The notes under the pieces are model-generated. The model made no database searches. It saw nothing but the letters and a program-made list of their open reading frames with translations, and was not told the origin of the DNA. Positions 9,571 to 17,868 of a DNA stretch of 64,000 bases are shown here, in pieces. The DNA lies in contig DHVG01000006.1 in assembly GCA_002412545.1 (NCBI GenBank), positions 53,914-117,913 of the forward strand, given 5' to 3'. Each line of letters starts with the position of its first letter. Within the stretch, counting starts at the first letter, position 1. Made by a program: the position numbers and the translations under genes. This stretch comes from Elusimicrobia bacterium UBA5214. Its GTDB lineage: Bacteria; Elusimicrobiota; UBA5214.

Positions 9571-9640
9571 GTCAAGATCTAATCACTGTAATCTATGAAT
9601 TTGAATCGCTGTAATCGTATTTTATAATCGCCGTCATCGT
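9530..9640. repeat. GATTAC/GTAATC intergenic repeat cluster
   Basis: Degenerate alternation of GATTACGCAGATT, AATCACTGTAATC and AATCGCTGTAATCG. It belongs to a family also at 20665-20755, 27003-27045, 40790-40870, 45595-45685, 51745-51800 and 61430-61484. Here it reads into the folK 3' end and supplies a promoter for panC. Confidence 0.65.
9601..9628 (+). promoter_or_regulatory. Probable panC promoter inside the repeat
   Basis: TTGAAT (9601-9606), 16-nt spacer, TATAAT (9623-9628), leaving a leader of about 14 nt before the panC ATG, which lacks a clear Shine-Dalgarno. Confidence 0.5.
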
Positions 9641-9648
9641 TATATAAA

Positions 9649-10494
9649 ATGAAAATTTATCGTAAACTTTTACCTTTACAAAAAGATATTCCTCAATTGA
9701 AAAGAAAAAATAAAACTATTGGTCTTGTCCCGACAATGGGTGCATTACACGAAGGACATTTATCTTTAATCCGGCAGGCAAGAAAAGAAAACCAGATTTT
9801 AGCGGTAAGTATTTTTGTTAACCCGAAACAATTCGGTCCGCAGGAAGATTATCTGCGTTATCCGCGTCCTTTTGCTAAAGATAGAAAACTTTGTCAAAAA
9901 GAAAAGGTTGATATCCTTTTCGTTCCTTCGGTTAAAGAAATGTATCCCGAAGGGTATTTAACCTATGTTCAGGTAGAGAAGATGTCCGAGAAACTCTGCG
10001 GTAAATTTCGTCCCGGACATTTTCGGGGTGTAGCCACGGTAGTGGCTAAACTTTTCAACCTTATCCAACCTGACCGTGCCTATTTTGGAGAAAAAGATTT
10101 CCAGCAACTGCAGATTATTAAAAAGATGGTGAAAGATTTAAATTTACCAATTGAAATTATTCCTTGCCCCACAATCAGAGAAAGTGACGGACTCGCCTTG
10201 AGTTCACGGAATACTTATTTAACTCCTGACGAACGAAATCGTGCTTTATCTCTGAATCAAGCATTAAGAAAAGCAAAAGATTTAATTGTGAAACAAAAAG
10301 TCAAAGATACAAAGAAAATTATTCAAGAAATGAAAAAAATTATCGAGCCCGCAAACCCCAAAAAAGTTGACTATATTGAAATTTGTCATCCCGAAACTTT
10401 CGCACCACTTAGACAAGCAAAGCCGCCCCTTTTGATTGCTTTAGCGGTCTGGTTCGGCAAAACCCGACTGATTGATAATTTACATCTGGAGTAA
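9649..10494 (+). CDS. panC: Pantothenate synthetase
   Basis: 281 residues, standard for PanC. It joins pantoate and beta-alanine using ATP. PTMGALHEGH (28-37) holds the HIGH-type nucleotide motif, followed by FVNPKQFGPQEDYLRYPR. GEKDFQQLQ (about 146-154) and SSRNTYL (about 186) are further active-site blocks. No Shine-Dalgarno is evident before the ATG. The restriction-modification gene starts 4 nt after its stop; panB and panD are not nearby. Confidence 0.97.
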   Translation: MKIYRKLLPLQKDIPQLKRKNKTIGLVPTMGALHEGHLSLIRQARKENQILAVSIFVNPKQFGPQEDYLRYPRPFAKDRKLCQKEKVDILFVPSVKEMYPEGYLTYVQVEKMSEKLCGKFRPGHFRGVATVVAKLFNLIQPDRAYFGEKDFQQLQIIKKMVKDLNLPIEIIPCPTIRESDGLALSSRNTYLTPDERNRALSLNQALRKAKDLIVKQKVKDTKKIIQEMKKIIEPANPKKVDYIEICHPETFAPLRQAKPPLLIALAVWFGKTRLIDNLHLE

Positions 10495-10498
10495 AAAA

Positions 10499-13400
10499 AT
10501 GGTTTCCAAAGATTGGTTTAAGAAGTATCAAGAAGAAATGACTCAAAAACCCGATATGGGTGAAATTGAATGGCGTAGTTTATTTATTGAACAGATAATA
10601 AAACGGGGTTTGGGATGGCCAGCGAAATTAGTTCGTAATGAGAAGGGGCATACTGATATTCGCATATTTGATGAAACCAGTTTTTCCTATTTAATTTTTG
10701 AAACAAAAAAAGATGATAAAAAGTTAGACCTGAAAAAAACCGTTGAACAAGCACAAAGTTATCTTCAGGGTGGTGAAATATTATTTGTTCTTGCTTCTCC
10801 GGAAAGATTAAGATTGTTTTCCCCTACCGGTGAACATCGTAGCGATTTATTGCTTAATGAACACTGTTCTGAAGATGCTTTATTTTGGCAGTTGCATTAC
10901 CAGAGATTGCAGGATAAAGAACATCTGAAAACTTTTCGTGAAGGAGAATTTCCTTCCGCTTTTATTCCCATTGATAAATATCATCCAAAAAATTTTGATA
11001 AATTTGTTCACGCTTTAAGATTATGCAGTGATTTACTTCTGAAATTTGCCCATCAATCTTGGGAAAAAAATAAAGAATTATATGCTGAATACCAAGAAAA
11101 ATCACAAGAAGTAAAAAAACAAAGGGAAGACCTTGAACGAAATCGTCCAGCAATGAGTTCGTCTGCTTACGATGATCGTGACCGTCCCCTCAGAGAAAAA
11201 GAACTTGAAGTTCATTTCAAATATCGCGGTCCGAGAGAAATATTTGAACATTACTGGCCCGAATTTCGTAAAATCCAGCCCTATTCCCGTGATGTGCGGG
11301 ATAAAGAAAAAGAATTACTCAATATCTATCTCACCGATGTTTCCTATATTGCTCTTTCCCGTATCCTTTTCATTCGTATTTGTGAAGACAAGCAACTGAT
11401 TAAACCTAAAATTTCTAACGGCGGGCTTAAAGCCTGGAAAATGCTTACCACGAAAATAGAAAAAAGTTATCCCGATTTACTAAAAGTTGCCTACTCAGAC
11501 ACAAGCCGCGAGGTCTATGCACCACTTTTTGAAGGTGGTATTTTTGAATGGTACACCTGGCAGAATGGCTTACTTAGTGAAACCTTAGAAAAGATTTTTT
11601 TCTTACTTAATAGTTTTAACCTCTCCAAAATTGACCGGGATACACTCGGTGACCTTTATCAAGAATTTCTTCCCAAAGAGAAAAGGAAAAAAATGGGTGA
11701 ATTTTACACTCCCATAGAAGTTGTTGATTACCTCTTAAAACATACTCACTGGCCCAAAGAAGGATTACTTTTAGACCCTGCCTGTGGTTCAGGAACATTT
11801 TTAGTTCGTGCCGGAGCAAAATTACTTGACCGGTTAGAAAAAAGCGGTGTCAGTCCCGCTGAACGACTGAAAGCATTGGATTCAGTGATTGGTTTGGATA
11901 TTAACCCCTTCGCGGTATATATTGCTCAGATGAATCTTCTTTTTCTTGTCCTTGATGATTACTTAGCGGTAAGAGAAAAAGACCCGCAATATCGCTTAAA
12001 ACACTTGCCGGTATATGCTACCGATTCACTTTCTGGAACAAGGAAATATACGAATGATGATTTGTTTACTGAATCGTCTGACGAAGCAGTAGAAAAAGCA
12101 CTTAAGTTGCGTGATGCTTTAGAAACATATTCTTGGATAGTAATGAATCCGCCCTATGTGCGTAATGAACGATTACCCGAAGGGAAACGGTCAATTTATC
12201 GTAAAACTTTTAGTGATGTTACTAAAGGTAATGCGGATATTTTCACCTATTTCTTGAGAAAAGCGATTGATTGGTTAAAAAATGACGGCAGATTAGGAGT
12301 AATCGTTTCTTTGGGCTTATGTGATGCCGATGCGACCAAAGAATTGCGTTCATTTCTTAACCAGTTTACCATTGAACGAATTGTGCCTTTAGAATGGGCA
12401 GATGTCTTTATCGCTAATGTTAACCCAATCCTGCTTTTCATTCGGAAGAAAAAACCGCGTGCTGACCAGAAAATAAAATTTGTCCCCGGTGTGCACAAAT
12501 TATCTGACCTGAAAAAGAATAATCTACCCGAATTTGAAATTCCTCAACAGGAGTGGATAGACCTTGCTCCGGACAAATCCTGGCGAGTAGAAGTTTTACC
12601 GGAAGATATACCGATATTGAAAAAATTGACAGGTCTAAACACTGTTAAAACTGAGAATAATATTTGCCAAAATATACTTGATGCAAGATATGGAATAACT
12701 TTAGGAGGACAAACCGAAGAACAGACAATTATTTCAGAAGATAAAACGATAATGGAAAATCCTTACCCGGTTGTAGATGGTAGAGAAATAAAAGCGTGGT
12801 CAATAGAATGGCAGGGACGATACATTGACTACGGAACCAAATATATTAGAGACCCAAAAGATTTAGAATTTTTTACTCCGCCGAAGTTGCTTCTACAACG
12901 GATTTCTTTAACTACACAAGCGGTTGTAGATGAGACAAATACAATGTTCAGGGATACAGTAATGAAGATAATTCCTTTGCTAAAGAATGATATTTTGACG
13001 CCTTATGTCCTTTGTAGTATCATTAACAGTTTGCCAATAAGATATTACACATTTTTAATGTTGCGTAATGGAGTAATTCAAAAAGGATTTTCAAATTTTG
13101 TTCCTCGTGTGATTACTTCTTTCCCTGTCCCCGAACTTGTTTACAAAGATAAAAAAATTGCTCAAGAACTGGAGACATTATCTCGGAATGCACATAAAAT
13201 TGCTAAGGACTTAGTCAATTGGGACACTGATGCAAAGAACAAATTAGCAACTTTACCTTCCAGCAAATTAATACCTTTTGCACAGACCGAAGACGCTGAT
13301 TTTACTGCTTATTTTGACCCGATACTTGTTTCTGAAGCCGAAGTTCACCCCGTTAGAGAAAAGTCGCCGCAAGCGACTGAAGTCGTGCCTTCAGGCACAG

Positions 13401-13828
13401 CGTTCTCTAACGGGGTAAAAAAAGGTGTTTTACAAGGTAGCACTCTCTCCAAAATCAGCGGAAAACCGAAAATTCTTCAATATCTACTTTACCGAGCAGA
13501 ACTGGATGGATTAGAAGAACTGAATAAAACCAATTTAGAACAATTTCTCGTCCCGAGTGACAAAAATACTCTTATTGAAAGCATAAAAGTGCTTACTTTT
13601 TGGGCGGAAGAAAAAGAAAAAGTTATCCTATCACTGAAAAAAATTGAAACCGAAATAAACGATTTAATCCTTGACAGTTTTGAGACCCTAACCGCAAAAG
13701 AGAAAAGACATATTCTCAAACGCTGTAAACAATTTCCCTTATCCGAGGTCTTAGTTACACCAATACCCGGCAGTCCGGTCCGCAAAATCGGCATCAAAAA
13801 ATACCTCCCCGGTGAGAGATATAAATGA
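10499..13828 (+). CDS. Fused restriction endonuclease/adenine methyltransferase (type IIG-like)
   Basis: About 1109 residues from ATG 10499, chosen because GGAG lies 8 nt upstream; a TTG at 10472 is possible but inside panC. The N-terminus has a PD-(D/E)xK-like nuclease pattern (TDIRIF then YLIFETKK, about residues 55-75). The middle is an N6-adenine methyltransferase: LLLDPACGSGTF (about 423, SAM binding) and VMNPPY (about 550, catalysis). The C-terminal ~450 residues should hold target recognition. No separate R, M or S genes are adjacent, so it is probably a single-chain system. An in-frame palindromic element at 13347-13416 encodes about 24 residues of the C-terminal part. Confidence 0.88.
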   Translation: MVSKDWFKKYQEEMTQKPDMGEIEWRSLFIEQIIKRGLGWPAKLVRNEKGHTDIRIFDETSFSYLIFETKKDDKKLDLKKTVEQAQSYLQGGEILFVLASPERLRLFSPTGEHRSDLLLNEHCSEDALFWQLHYQRLQDKEHLKTFREGEFPSAFIPIDKYHPKNFDKFVHALRLCSDLLLKFAHQSWEKNKELYAEYQEKSQEVKKQREDLERNRPAMSSSAYDDRDRPLREKELEVHFKYRGPREIFEHYWPEFRKIQPYSRDVRDKEKELLNIYLTDVSYIALSRILFIRICEDKQLIKPKISNGGLKAWKMLTTKIEKSYPDLLKVAYSDTSREVYAPLFEGGIFEWYTWQNGLLSETLEKIFFLLNSFNLSKIDRDTLGDLYQEFLPKEKRKKMGEFYTPIEVVDYLLKHTHWPKEGLLLDPACGSGTFLVRAGAKLLDRLEKSGVSPAERLKALDSVIGLDINPFAVYIAQMNLLFLVLDDYLAVREKDPQYRLKHLPVYATDSLSGTRKYTNDDLFTESSDEAVEKALKLRDALETYSWIVMNPPYVRNERLPEGKRSIYRKTFSDVTKGNADIFTYFLRKAIDWLKNDGRLGVIVSLGLCDADATKELRSFLNQFTIERIVPLEWADVFIANVNPILLFIRKKKPRADQKIKFVPGVHKLSDLKKNNLPEFEIPQQEWIDLAPDKSWRVEVLPEDIPILKKLTGLNTVKTENNICQNILDARYGITLGGQTEEQTIISEDKTIMENPYPVVDGREIKAWSIEWQGRYIDYGTKYIRDPKDLEFFTPPKLLLQRISLTTQAVVDETNTMFRDTVMKIIPLLKNDILTPYVLCSIINSLPIRYYTFLMLRNGVIQKGFSNFVPRVITSFPVPELVYKDKKIAQELETLSRNAHKIAKDLVNWDTDAKNKLATLPSSKLIPFAQTEDADFTAYFDPILVSEAEVHPVREKSPQATEVVPSGTAFSNGVKKGVLQGSTLSKISGKPKILQYLLYRAELDGLEELNKTNLEQFLVPSDKNTLIESIKVLTFWAEEKEKVILSLKKIETEINDLILDSFETLTAKEKRHILKRCKQFPLSEVLVTPIPGSPVRKIGIKKYLPGERYK
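13347..13416. repeat. In-frame three-hairpin palindromic element inside the RM gene
   Basis: Perfect 14-bp arms ACCCCGTTAGAGAA (13347-13360) and TTCTCTAACGGGGT (13403-13416) enclose two more perfect hairpins: AGTCGC/GCGACT (13362-13378) and GTGCC/GGCAC (13385-13398). The element is translated in frame without a stop. The CCCCGTTAGA end recurs at 14600, 51372 and 51502. Confidence 0.85.
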
Positions 13829-13907
13829 TAAATGCGATAATCTCATGACATTTTTGAAAATCTGATAACGAGGCAAATTTTTTAGTATTGAGGAAAGGAG
13901 GATAGAA

Positions 13908-14171
13908 ATGGGTGATGAGATTGATTTAAAATTATCATTTAAAGAAGTATTGGAAAAGGCCAATCAATTTACAGGGAATGACGATAGAAGGATAAAATTC
14001 CTTTGCTGGTCATTGTATGCTGCTAACAAAGAGATTATCGAGTCGCAAAGACCTTTATTATGGGCTAACCGTGTACTTGCAGTTGCTACATGTGTAGTTG
14101 CAGGAGCCACAATACTTACAGCAGTAGCCACAATACTTACAGTGGTGTTTTCAAAGTTTTTTGGTTGCTAA
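13908..14171 (+). CDS. Small membrane-anchored protein, unknown
   Basis: 87 residues with a strong ribosome site (AAAGGAGGATAG before the ATG). The N-terminal ~50 residues are soluble and helical-looking; residues about 60-83 form one hydrophobic helix (ATCVVAGATILTAVATILTV). No family is recognised. It follows the RM gene at a distance of 79 nt and opens the accessory island. It could be an accessory or immunity-type protein, but nothing in the sequence says so. Confidence 0.6.
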   Translation: MGDEIDLKLSFKEVLEKANQFTGNDDRRIKFLCWSLYAANKEIIESQRPLLWANRVLAVATCVVAGATILTAVATILTVVFSKFFGC

Positions 14172-14219
14172 GTTTATGCGGAAAATTGGGACGGAGGTAA
14201 TTTCCTCGAGAGAAAAGAC

Positions 14220-14245
14220 GTAAGCGGGACTTAAGTCCCGCTTAC
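14220..14245. repeat. Perfect 26-bp REP palindrome
   Basis: GTAAGCGGGACTT followed at once by its exact reverse complement. An identical palindrome is at 14772-14797, also preceded by the GAGGTAATTTCCTC sequence, so the whole block is duplicated. Confidence 0.85.
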
Positions 14246-14414
14246 CAAAAAAAAGAAAAAGGGGACGTTTTCATTTATTAGAGAACTTAGAAGTTAATAA
14301 ACTAAAAAAATTTGGTATTTGAACATTTCTGAGAAAAAGGGAACGCTTTCATTTATTTACTCAGATTTTATTAATTTTGAATAAAAATTTAAATCCCTAA
14401 TAGGTGAAACAAAA

Positions 14415-14549
14415 ATGACAAATTTTATTGTTGACAATTTGTTCCTTATTTTAAGTTTTATTCTTACTATAGCTGCGGCTGTTACTTACGTTAGAGATTA
14501 TATGTCTGCGAAAAGAGAAGAAAAGCCTAAGGTATACTCGGGACGGTGA
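14415..14549 (+). CDS. Possible 44-aa single-pass membrane peptide
   Basis: An ATG preceded by AGGTG, then 44 codons: about 6 polar residues, a hydrophobic helix (LFLILSFILTIAAAVTYV) and a charged tail (AKREEKPK). Layout fits a small membrane protein, or a toxin-like or leftover N-terminus. The 3' end runs into repeat sequence (CTCGGGACGGTGA), so the tail may be truncated. Weakly supported. Confidence 0.35.
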   Translation: MTNFIVDNLFLILSFILTIAAAVTYVRDYMSAKREEKPKVYSGR

Positions 14550-14614
14550 CAGTCTTTACATTTTTACATTTGACGAATTGTATTTTCGGGCAGATTTTTA
14601 CCCCGTTAGATAGT

Positions 14615-14642
14615 AGTAGTGCAGGTTTAAACCTGCACTACT
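14615..14642. repeat. Perfect 28-bp REP palindrome next to a CCCCGTTAGA end
   Basis: AGTAGTGCAGGTTT followed by its exact reverse complement, 15 nt after CCCCGTTAGA (14600-14609). The GTAGTG start matches the palindromes of the transposase element at 29747-30242. Confidence 0.8.
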
Positions 14643-14771
14643 CGGCAAGACCATTATCACCTACGCGGTGATAGAGGTTAGTGGAAAATTGGGACGGAGG
14701 TAATTTCCTCGAGAGAAAAGCGTAGACGGGTCTTAAGAAAATTGGGAGGTAATTTCCTCAAGAGAAAAGTC

Positions 14772-14797
14772 GTAAGCGGGACTTAAGTCCCGCTTAC
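14772..14797. repeat. Second copy of the 26-bp REP palindrome
   Basis: Identical to the palindrome at 14220-14245 and followed by the second copy of the 70-bp unit. Confidence 0.85.
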
Positions 14798-14809
14798 CAA
14801 GGGAAAAAA

Positions 14810-14880
14810 GGGAACGCTTTGATTTATTGACAAACTTAGAAGTTAATAAACTAAAAAATTTGGCATTTGGACACTTCTGC
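14810..14880. repeat. 70-bp dispersed unit, copy 2
   Basis: Begins GGGAACGCTTTGATTTATT and contains AACTTAGAAGTTAATAAACT then GGCATTTGGACACTTCTGC. Siblings at 14261-14331, 16600-16670 and 16806-16873 keep the order and spacing with point changes. All flank the AAA_14 gene. Confidence 0.75.
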
Positions 14881-15070
14881 CGTGGCGGAAATTCGTCTTT
14901 TGTAGGGGACACTACTTTCCTGAGTTCGCCGAAGGGTGGTGACAATTAAAGAAGGAAGGGGTCAGATTTTCCCTGAAGTTTGTCAAGTTCTTTGGGTTTT
15001 TATTTGAGTCGGAGAATTTTATGTTTCAATTGGCTGAAAGAAGTTTACATTGGTTAGAGAAAAATAGTTA

Positions 15071-15099
15071 TTGACAATTTATACACTATCGTATAGAAT
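15071..15099 (+). promoter_or_regulatory. Promoter giving a leaderless AAA_14 transcript
   Basis: Consensus TTGACA (15071-15076), 17-nt spacer, TAGAAT (15094-15099). The ATG is at 15106, 7 nt after the -10 box, where transcription should begin. No Shine-Dalgarno is present. Confidence 0.7.
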
Positions 15100-15105
15100 G
15101 TCATT

Positions 15106-16380
15106 ATGAATCTAAAACGAATTATCTATGATGCTATCATAAATGACCTTACCCGCAGAGATGTCGGGATAATTATAGGTCCCAGACAGGTTGGTAAGAC
15201 CACGCTCCTAAAAGAGATAGCAAGATATTGTGGGAAAAGCAATATCAAATACCGGTATTTTGACTTAGAAATGCCTGTTGATGCAAATTATTTCGCCAGG
15301 GATTTTCAATATGTTTTGGCTGATATAAGCAAAGGGAAACAGATTGTTCTAATAGATGAATTTCATTATCTACCTAATGCTACAAAATTATTTAAAACAA
15401 TTTATGATGGATATAAAAATATAAAAATTTATGCTTCCGGGTCTTCTGCTATTGAGATGCATAGACATCTGAAAGAAAGCTTAGCCGGTCGCAGGCGTCT
15501 TTACCGGTTATTCCCTTTATCATTTTCTGAATGGCTGCCAAGCAAATCTTCATCTATTAAATTACCAATCAATATTCGTTCTAAAGTCAAACCGAATACA
15601 CATCTCAGGTTGAGAGAATATCTTGAAGAGTTTGTTGTTTTTGGTGGGATGCCCGGGCTTGTTCATGAAAAAGGAATTGAGTCTAAAAAACGGCTTCTTC
15701 TTGATTTGGTAGCAACATATATCCAGAAAGATATTAAAGCGCTTTTAAGAGAAGAGGACATCCTTTCTTTTAACCGTTTGATTTCTTTGCTGGCAGGGCA
15801 AGAAGGAAATCTTTTGAGCGAAAACAGTGTTTCGCAGGTTCTTAATTATTCATTGCGGCAGGTAAGAAAGGATATCGCTATCCTAAATCAAATGTTTCTA
15901 CTGGAAATATTGAAGCCATATTTCACAAATCGTGGCAGGGAATTAAAACAGACAAATAAAATATATTATTTTGATAGTGGAATTCATAACGCTATTCTGC
16001 GTGATTTTAGAGGGCTGAATTATAGACCTGATAAAGGTGTGCTTTTAGAGTCCTTCGTTTTACATGAGATGCAGAAAAATTTAGGAGTTTCTCAGGAAAT
16101 TTATTACTGGCGGACACGGGAAAAAGACGAAGTCGATTTTATTCTTGTTCAGGACAGGATACCAATTGCGATTGAAGTTAAATCAAAAATATCAAGTATA
16201 GAAATACCTGCTGGAATAAAACAATTTCTGAACAAATATCCGGAATGCAGTATGGCGATAGTTTTAAATGATAATTTGTCAGAGGAAATAATTTATAAAG
16301 ATAGACGAATAATATTTGCACCCCACTATTATGCATCACTCATTCCATTCTTATATGAAGAAAAAGAAACTGGAAATTAA
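15106..16380 (+). CDS. AAA_14 / DUF4143 ATPase
   Basis: 424 residues. The N-terminal P-loop ATPase has Walker A GPRQVGKTT (25-33), Walker B IVLIDEFHYL (about 81-90) and YASGSSA as sensor-like strand. The C-terminal DUF4143 half ends in a restriction-nuclease-like core (DEVDFILV then AIEVKSK, about 340-365). Such proteins are common, patchily distributed accessory genes without a settled role. It is flanked on both sides by copies of the same 70-bp repeat, which fits horizontal arrival or repeated insertion here. Confidence 0.9.
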   Translation: MNLKRIIYDAIINDLTRRDVGIIIGPRQVGKTTLLKEIARYCGKSNIKYRYFDLEMPVDANYFARDFQYVLADISKGKQIVLIDEFHYLPNATKLFKTIYDGYKNIKIYASGSSAIEMHRHLKESLAGRRRLYRLFPLSFSEWLPSKSSSIKLPINIRSKVKPNTHLRLREYLEEFVVFGGMPGLVHEKGIESKKRLLLDLVATYIQKDIKALLREEDILSFNRLISLLAGQEGNLLSENSVSQVLNYSLRQVRKDIAILNQMFLLEILKPYFTNRGRELKQTNKIYYFDSGIHNAILRDFRGLNYRPDKGVLLESFVLHEMQKNLGVSQEIYYWRTREKDEVDFILVQDRIPIAIEVKSKISSIEIPAGIKQFLNKYPECSMAIVLNDNLSEEIIYKDRRIIFAPHYYASLIPFLYEEKETGN

Positions 16381-16531
16381 GAGTAAAAATCATTATTGAT
16401 AATCAAAAGAACGAAAGAACGGGGACGATTCCGATATTTTTGAAACTTTATCGGTAAGGTATTGGATTTAAAATTTTGAAATTTATCCGAAAGTACTGAT
16501 GGTAGAATTCTTTGGGAGAGGAGGATTTATC

Positions 16532-16636
16532 ATGAAAAACTTAAAAAAGATACCAAAATTTAAAAATGAAAGTGAAGAGTTTGAATTCTGGCGAAAAAAG
16601 GGAACGCTTCCAGTTATTAGAAAACTTAGAAGTTAA
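16532..16636 (+). pseudogene. Truncated BrnA/CopG-type antitoxin
   Basis: A strong GAGAGGAGGA ribosome site and ATG start a 34-codon frame. The first ~22 residues (KIPKFKNESEEFEFWRK) match the conserved N-terminus of CopG/BrnA-type antitoxins, which normally continues with a HDSTDY-like motif. Instead the 70-bp repeat at 16600 takes over and brings a stop. No toxin partner is adjacent. I read it as an antitoxin gene cut off by the repeat. Confidence 0.6.
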
Positions 16637-16670
16637 TTAACTGAAATATTTGTCATTTGGATGCTTCTGC
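16600..16670. repeat. 70-bp dispersed unit, copy 3
   Basis: GGGAACGCTTCCAGTTATT followed by AACTTAGAAGTTAATTAACT and GTCATTTGGATGCTTCTGC. It interrupts the antitoxin frame. Confidence 0.75.
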
Positions 16671-16805
16671 AATTCAATGGTTTTTTTGTGAGCGAGTAAA
16701 ACTTTGTGCTAAAGCGCGGAAAAAATTATTGACAGAAAAAAATTGAATCTGTTGTAATGGATAATAAAGTAGCCAATTGGGTTAAAAAGTAGCCATTATT
16801 AAAAA

Positions 16806-16873
16806 CGGGACGTTTTCATTTATCAGGAAATTTAGAAGTTAATAGGCGAATTTCTTGATATTTGAATATTTTG
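16806..16873. repeat. 70-bp dispersed unit, copy 4 (diverged)
   Basis: GGGACGTTTTCATTTATCAG then TTTAGAAGTTAATAG; the second half has decayed compared with copies 1-3. Confidence 0.6.
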
Positions 16874-16962
16874 GGAATTTCTTGGTTTTTTTGAGTAGGT
16901 CAAACCTTGCTTTAAATGTAAAAGAATTCTGGGAAAAAAAATAGAGGAGGTCTGTACGTAAA

Positions 16963-17868
16963 ATGAACCAGAAAATTTTTGAAGAAATACAGCAATTAAA
17001 AAAAGAGAAAAAAGCAGTGATCTTGGCACATAATTACCAGATTGATGAAGTGCAACAAATTGCCGATATTACCGGTGATTCGTTAGAACTTTCCCGTGCA
17101 GCGAGTAAAACTGATGCGGAAGTAATCATTTTTGCCGGTGTGCATTTTATGGCGGAAAATGCAGCGATTCTTAATCCGGATAAAGTGGTTTTATTACCTG
17201 ACCTTGAAGCTGGTTGTCCTCTGGCGGATATGATTACTGCAGAAAAATTGCGGGAAATGAAAAAAGAATATCCCCAGGCAGCAGTGGTCTGTTATGTTAA
17301 TTCTTCCGCCGAAGTGAAAGCCGAAGCGACAATTTGTTGTACTTCTTCCAATGCCGTAAAAGTAGTTAATTCTCTACCGGAAAGACAGATAATTTTTGCT
17401 CCGGATAAGAATTTAGGACATTATGTTTCTTCGTTTACCGATAAAGAAATTATTCTCTGGAAAGGTTTTTGTCCAATCCATGCACGCTTGACTCGGGAAG
17501 AAGTGGTTATGGCAATGAATGAACATCCGCAGGCAGTATTCGTTGCTCATCCGGAATGTGTCCCTGAGGTTTTGGCTTTAGCGGACTATGTCTGTTCTAC
17601 CAGTGGTATGTTCAAATATGCACGGGAAACGGCAGTAAAAGAAATAATTATCGGTACGGAAAGTGGTATGCTCTGGCGTCTACGGAAAGAAAATCCGGAG
17701 AAAAGATTTTTTGTTGCTTCCACAAAAATGGTCTGCCCGAATATGAAAAAGATTAATTTGGAAAAAATACGGGATAGTTTGGAAGAAATGAAATATCAAA
17801 TTATTGTTCCTGAGGAAATACGCAAACCTGCCTATGAAGCGGTAAGAAAGATGTTAGAAATAAAATGA
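16963..17868 (+). CDS. nadA: Quinolinate synthase
   Basis: 301 residues, the usual length. A [4Fe-4S] enzyme that condenses iminoaspartate with dihydroxyacetone phosphate to quinolinate. The three cluster cysteines are visible: EAGCPLAD (C85), GFCPIHARL (about C170) and MVCPNMKKI (about C258). LAHNYQ and HPECVPEV are substrate motifs. AGAGGAGGT precedes the ATG at a rather long 11 nt. It overlaps the aspartate dehydrogenase gene by ATGA, so substrate maker and user are coupled. Confidence 0.97.
   Translation: MNQKIFEEIQQLKKEKKAVILAHNYQIDEVQQIADITGDSLELSRAASKTDAEVIIFAGVHFMAENAAILNPDKVVLLPDLEAGCPLADMITAEKLREMKKEYPQAAVVCYVNSSAEVKAEATICCTSSNAVKVVNSLPERQIIFAPDKNLGHYVSSFTDKEIILWKGFCPIHARLTREEVVMAMNEHPQAVFVAHPECVPEVLALADYVCSTSGMFKYARETAVKEIIIGTESGMLWRLRKENPEKRFFVASTKMVCPNMKKINLEKIRDSLEEMKYQIIVPEEIRKPAYEAVRKMLEIK

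Larger units (their letters stand above)
14178..15070. repeat. Repeat-rich island left of the AAA_14 ATPase
   Basis: About 930 nt without a normal-sized gene. It holds three copies of GGACGGAGGTAATTTCCTC-type sequence (near 14188, 14694 and a shorter one near 14742), a 70-bp repeat unit at 14261-14331 and 14810-14880 plus a fragment near 14338, three perfect palindromes listed separately, and a TATCACC/GGTGATA hairpin (14654-14672). From about 14945 to 15070 I see nothing identifiable. Confidence 0.7.
16381..16962. repeat. Repeat-rich gap right of the AAA_14 gene
   Basis: About 580 nt holding a truncated antitoxin gene (16532-16636), two 70-bp units (16600-16670, 16806-16873), a related fragment (GGGGACGATTCCGATATTTTT, near 16422), and a short direct repeat AAAGTAGCCA at about 16768 and 16791. 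TTGACA near 16729 has only a poor -10 partner. Confidence 0.65.

Noticed and set aside
10472..10498. TTG start for the restriction-modification gene
   Set aside because: It lies inside panC without a ribosome site; ATG 10499 has GGAG at good distance.
14733..14945. Minus-strand 70-codon ORF in the repeat island
   Set aside because: It runs through a palindrome and a 70-bp repeat, with no ribosome site or family resemblance.
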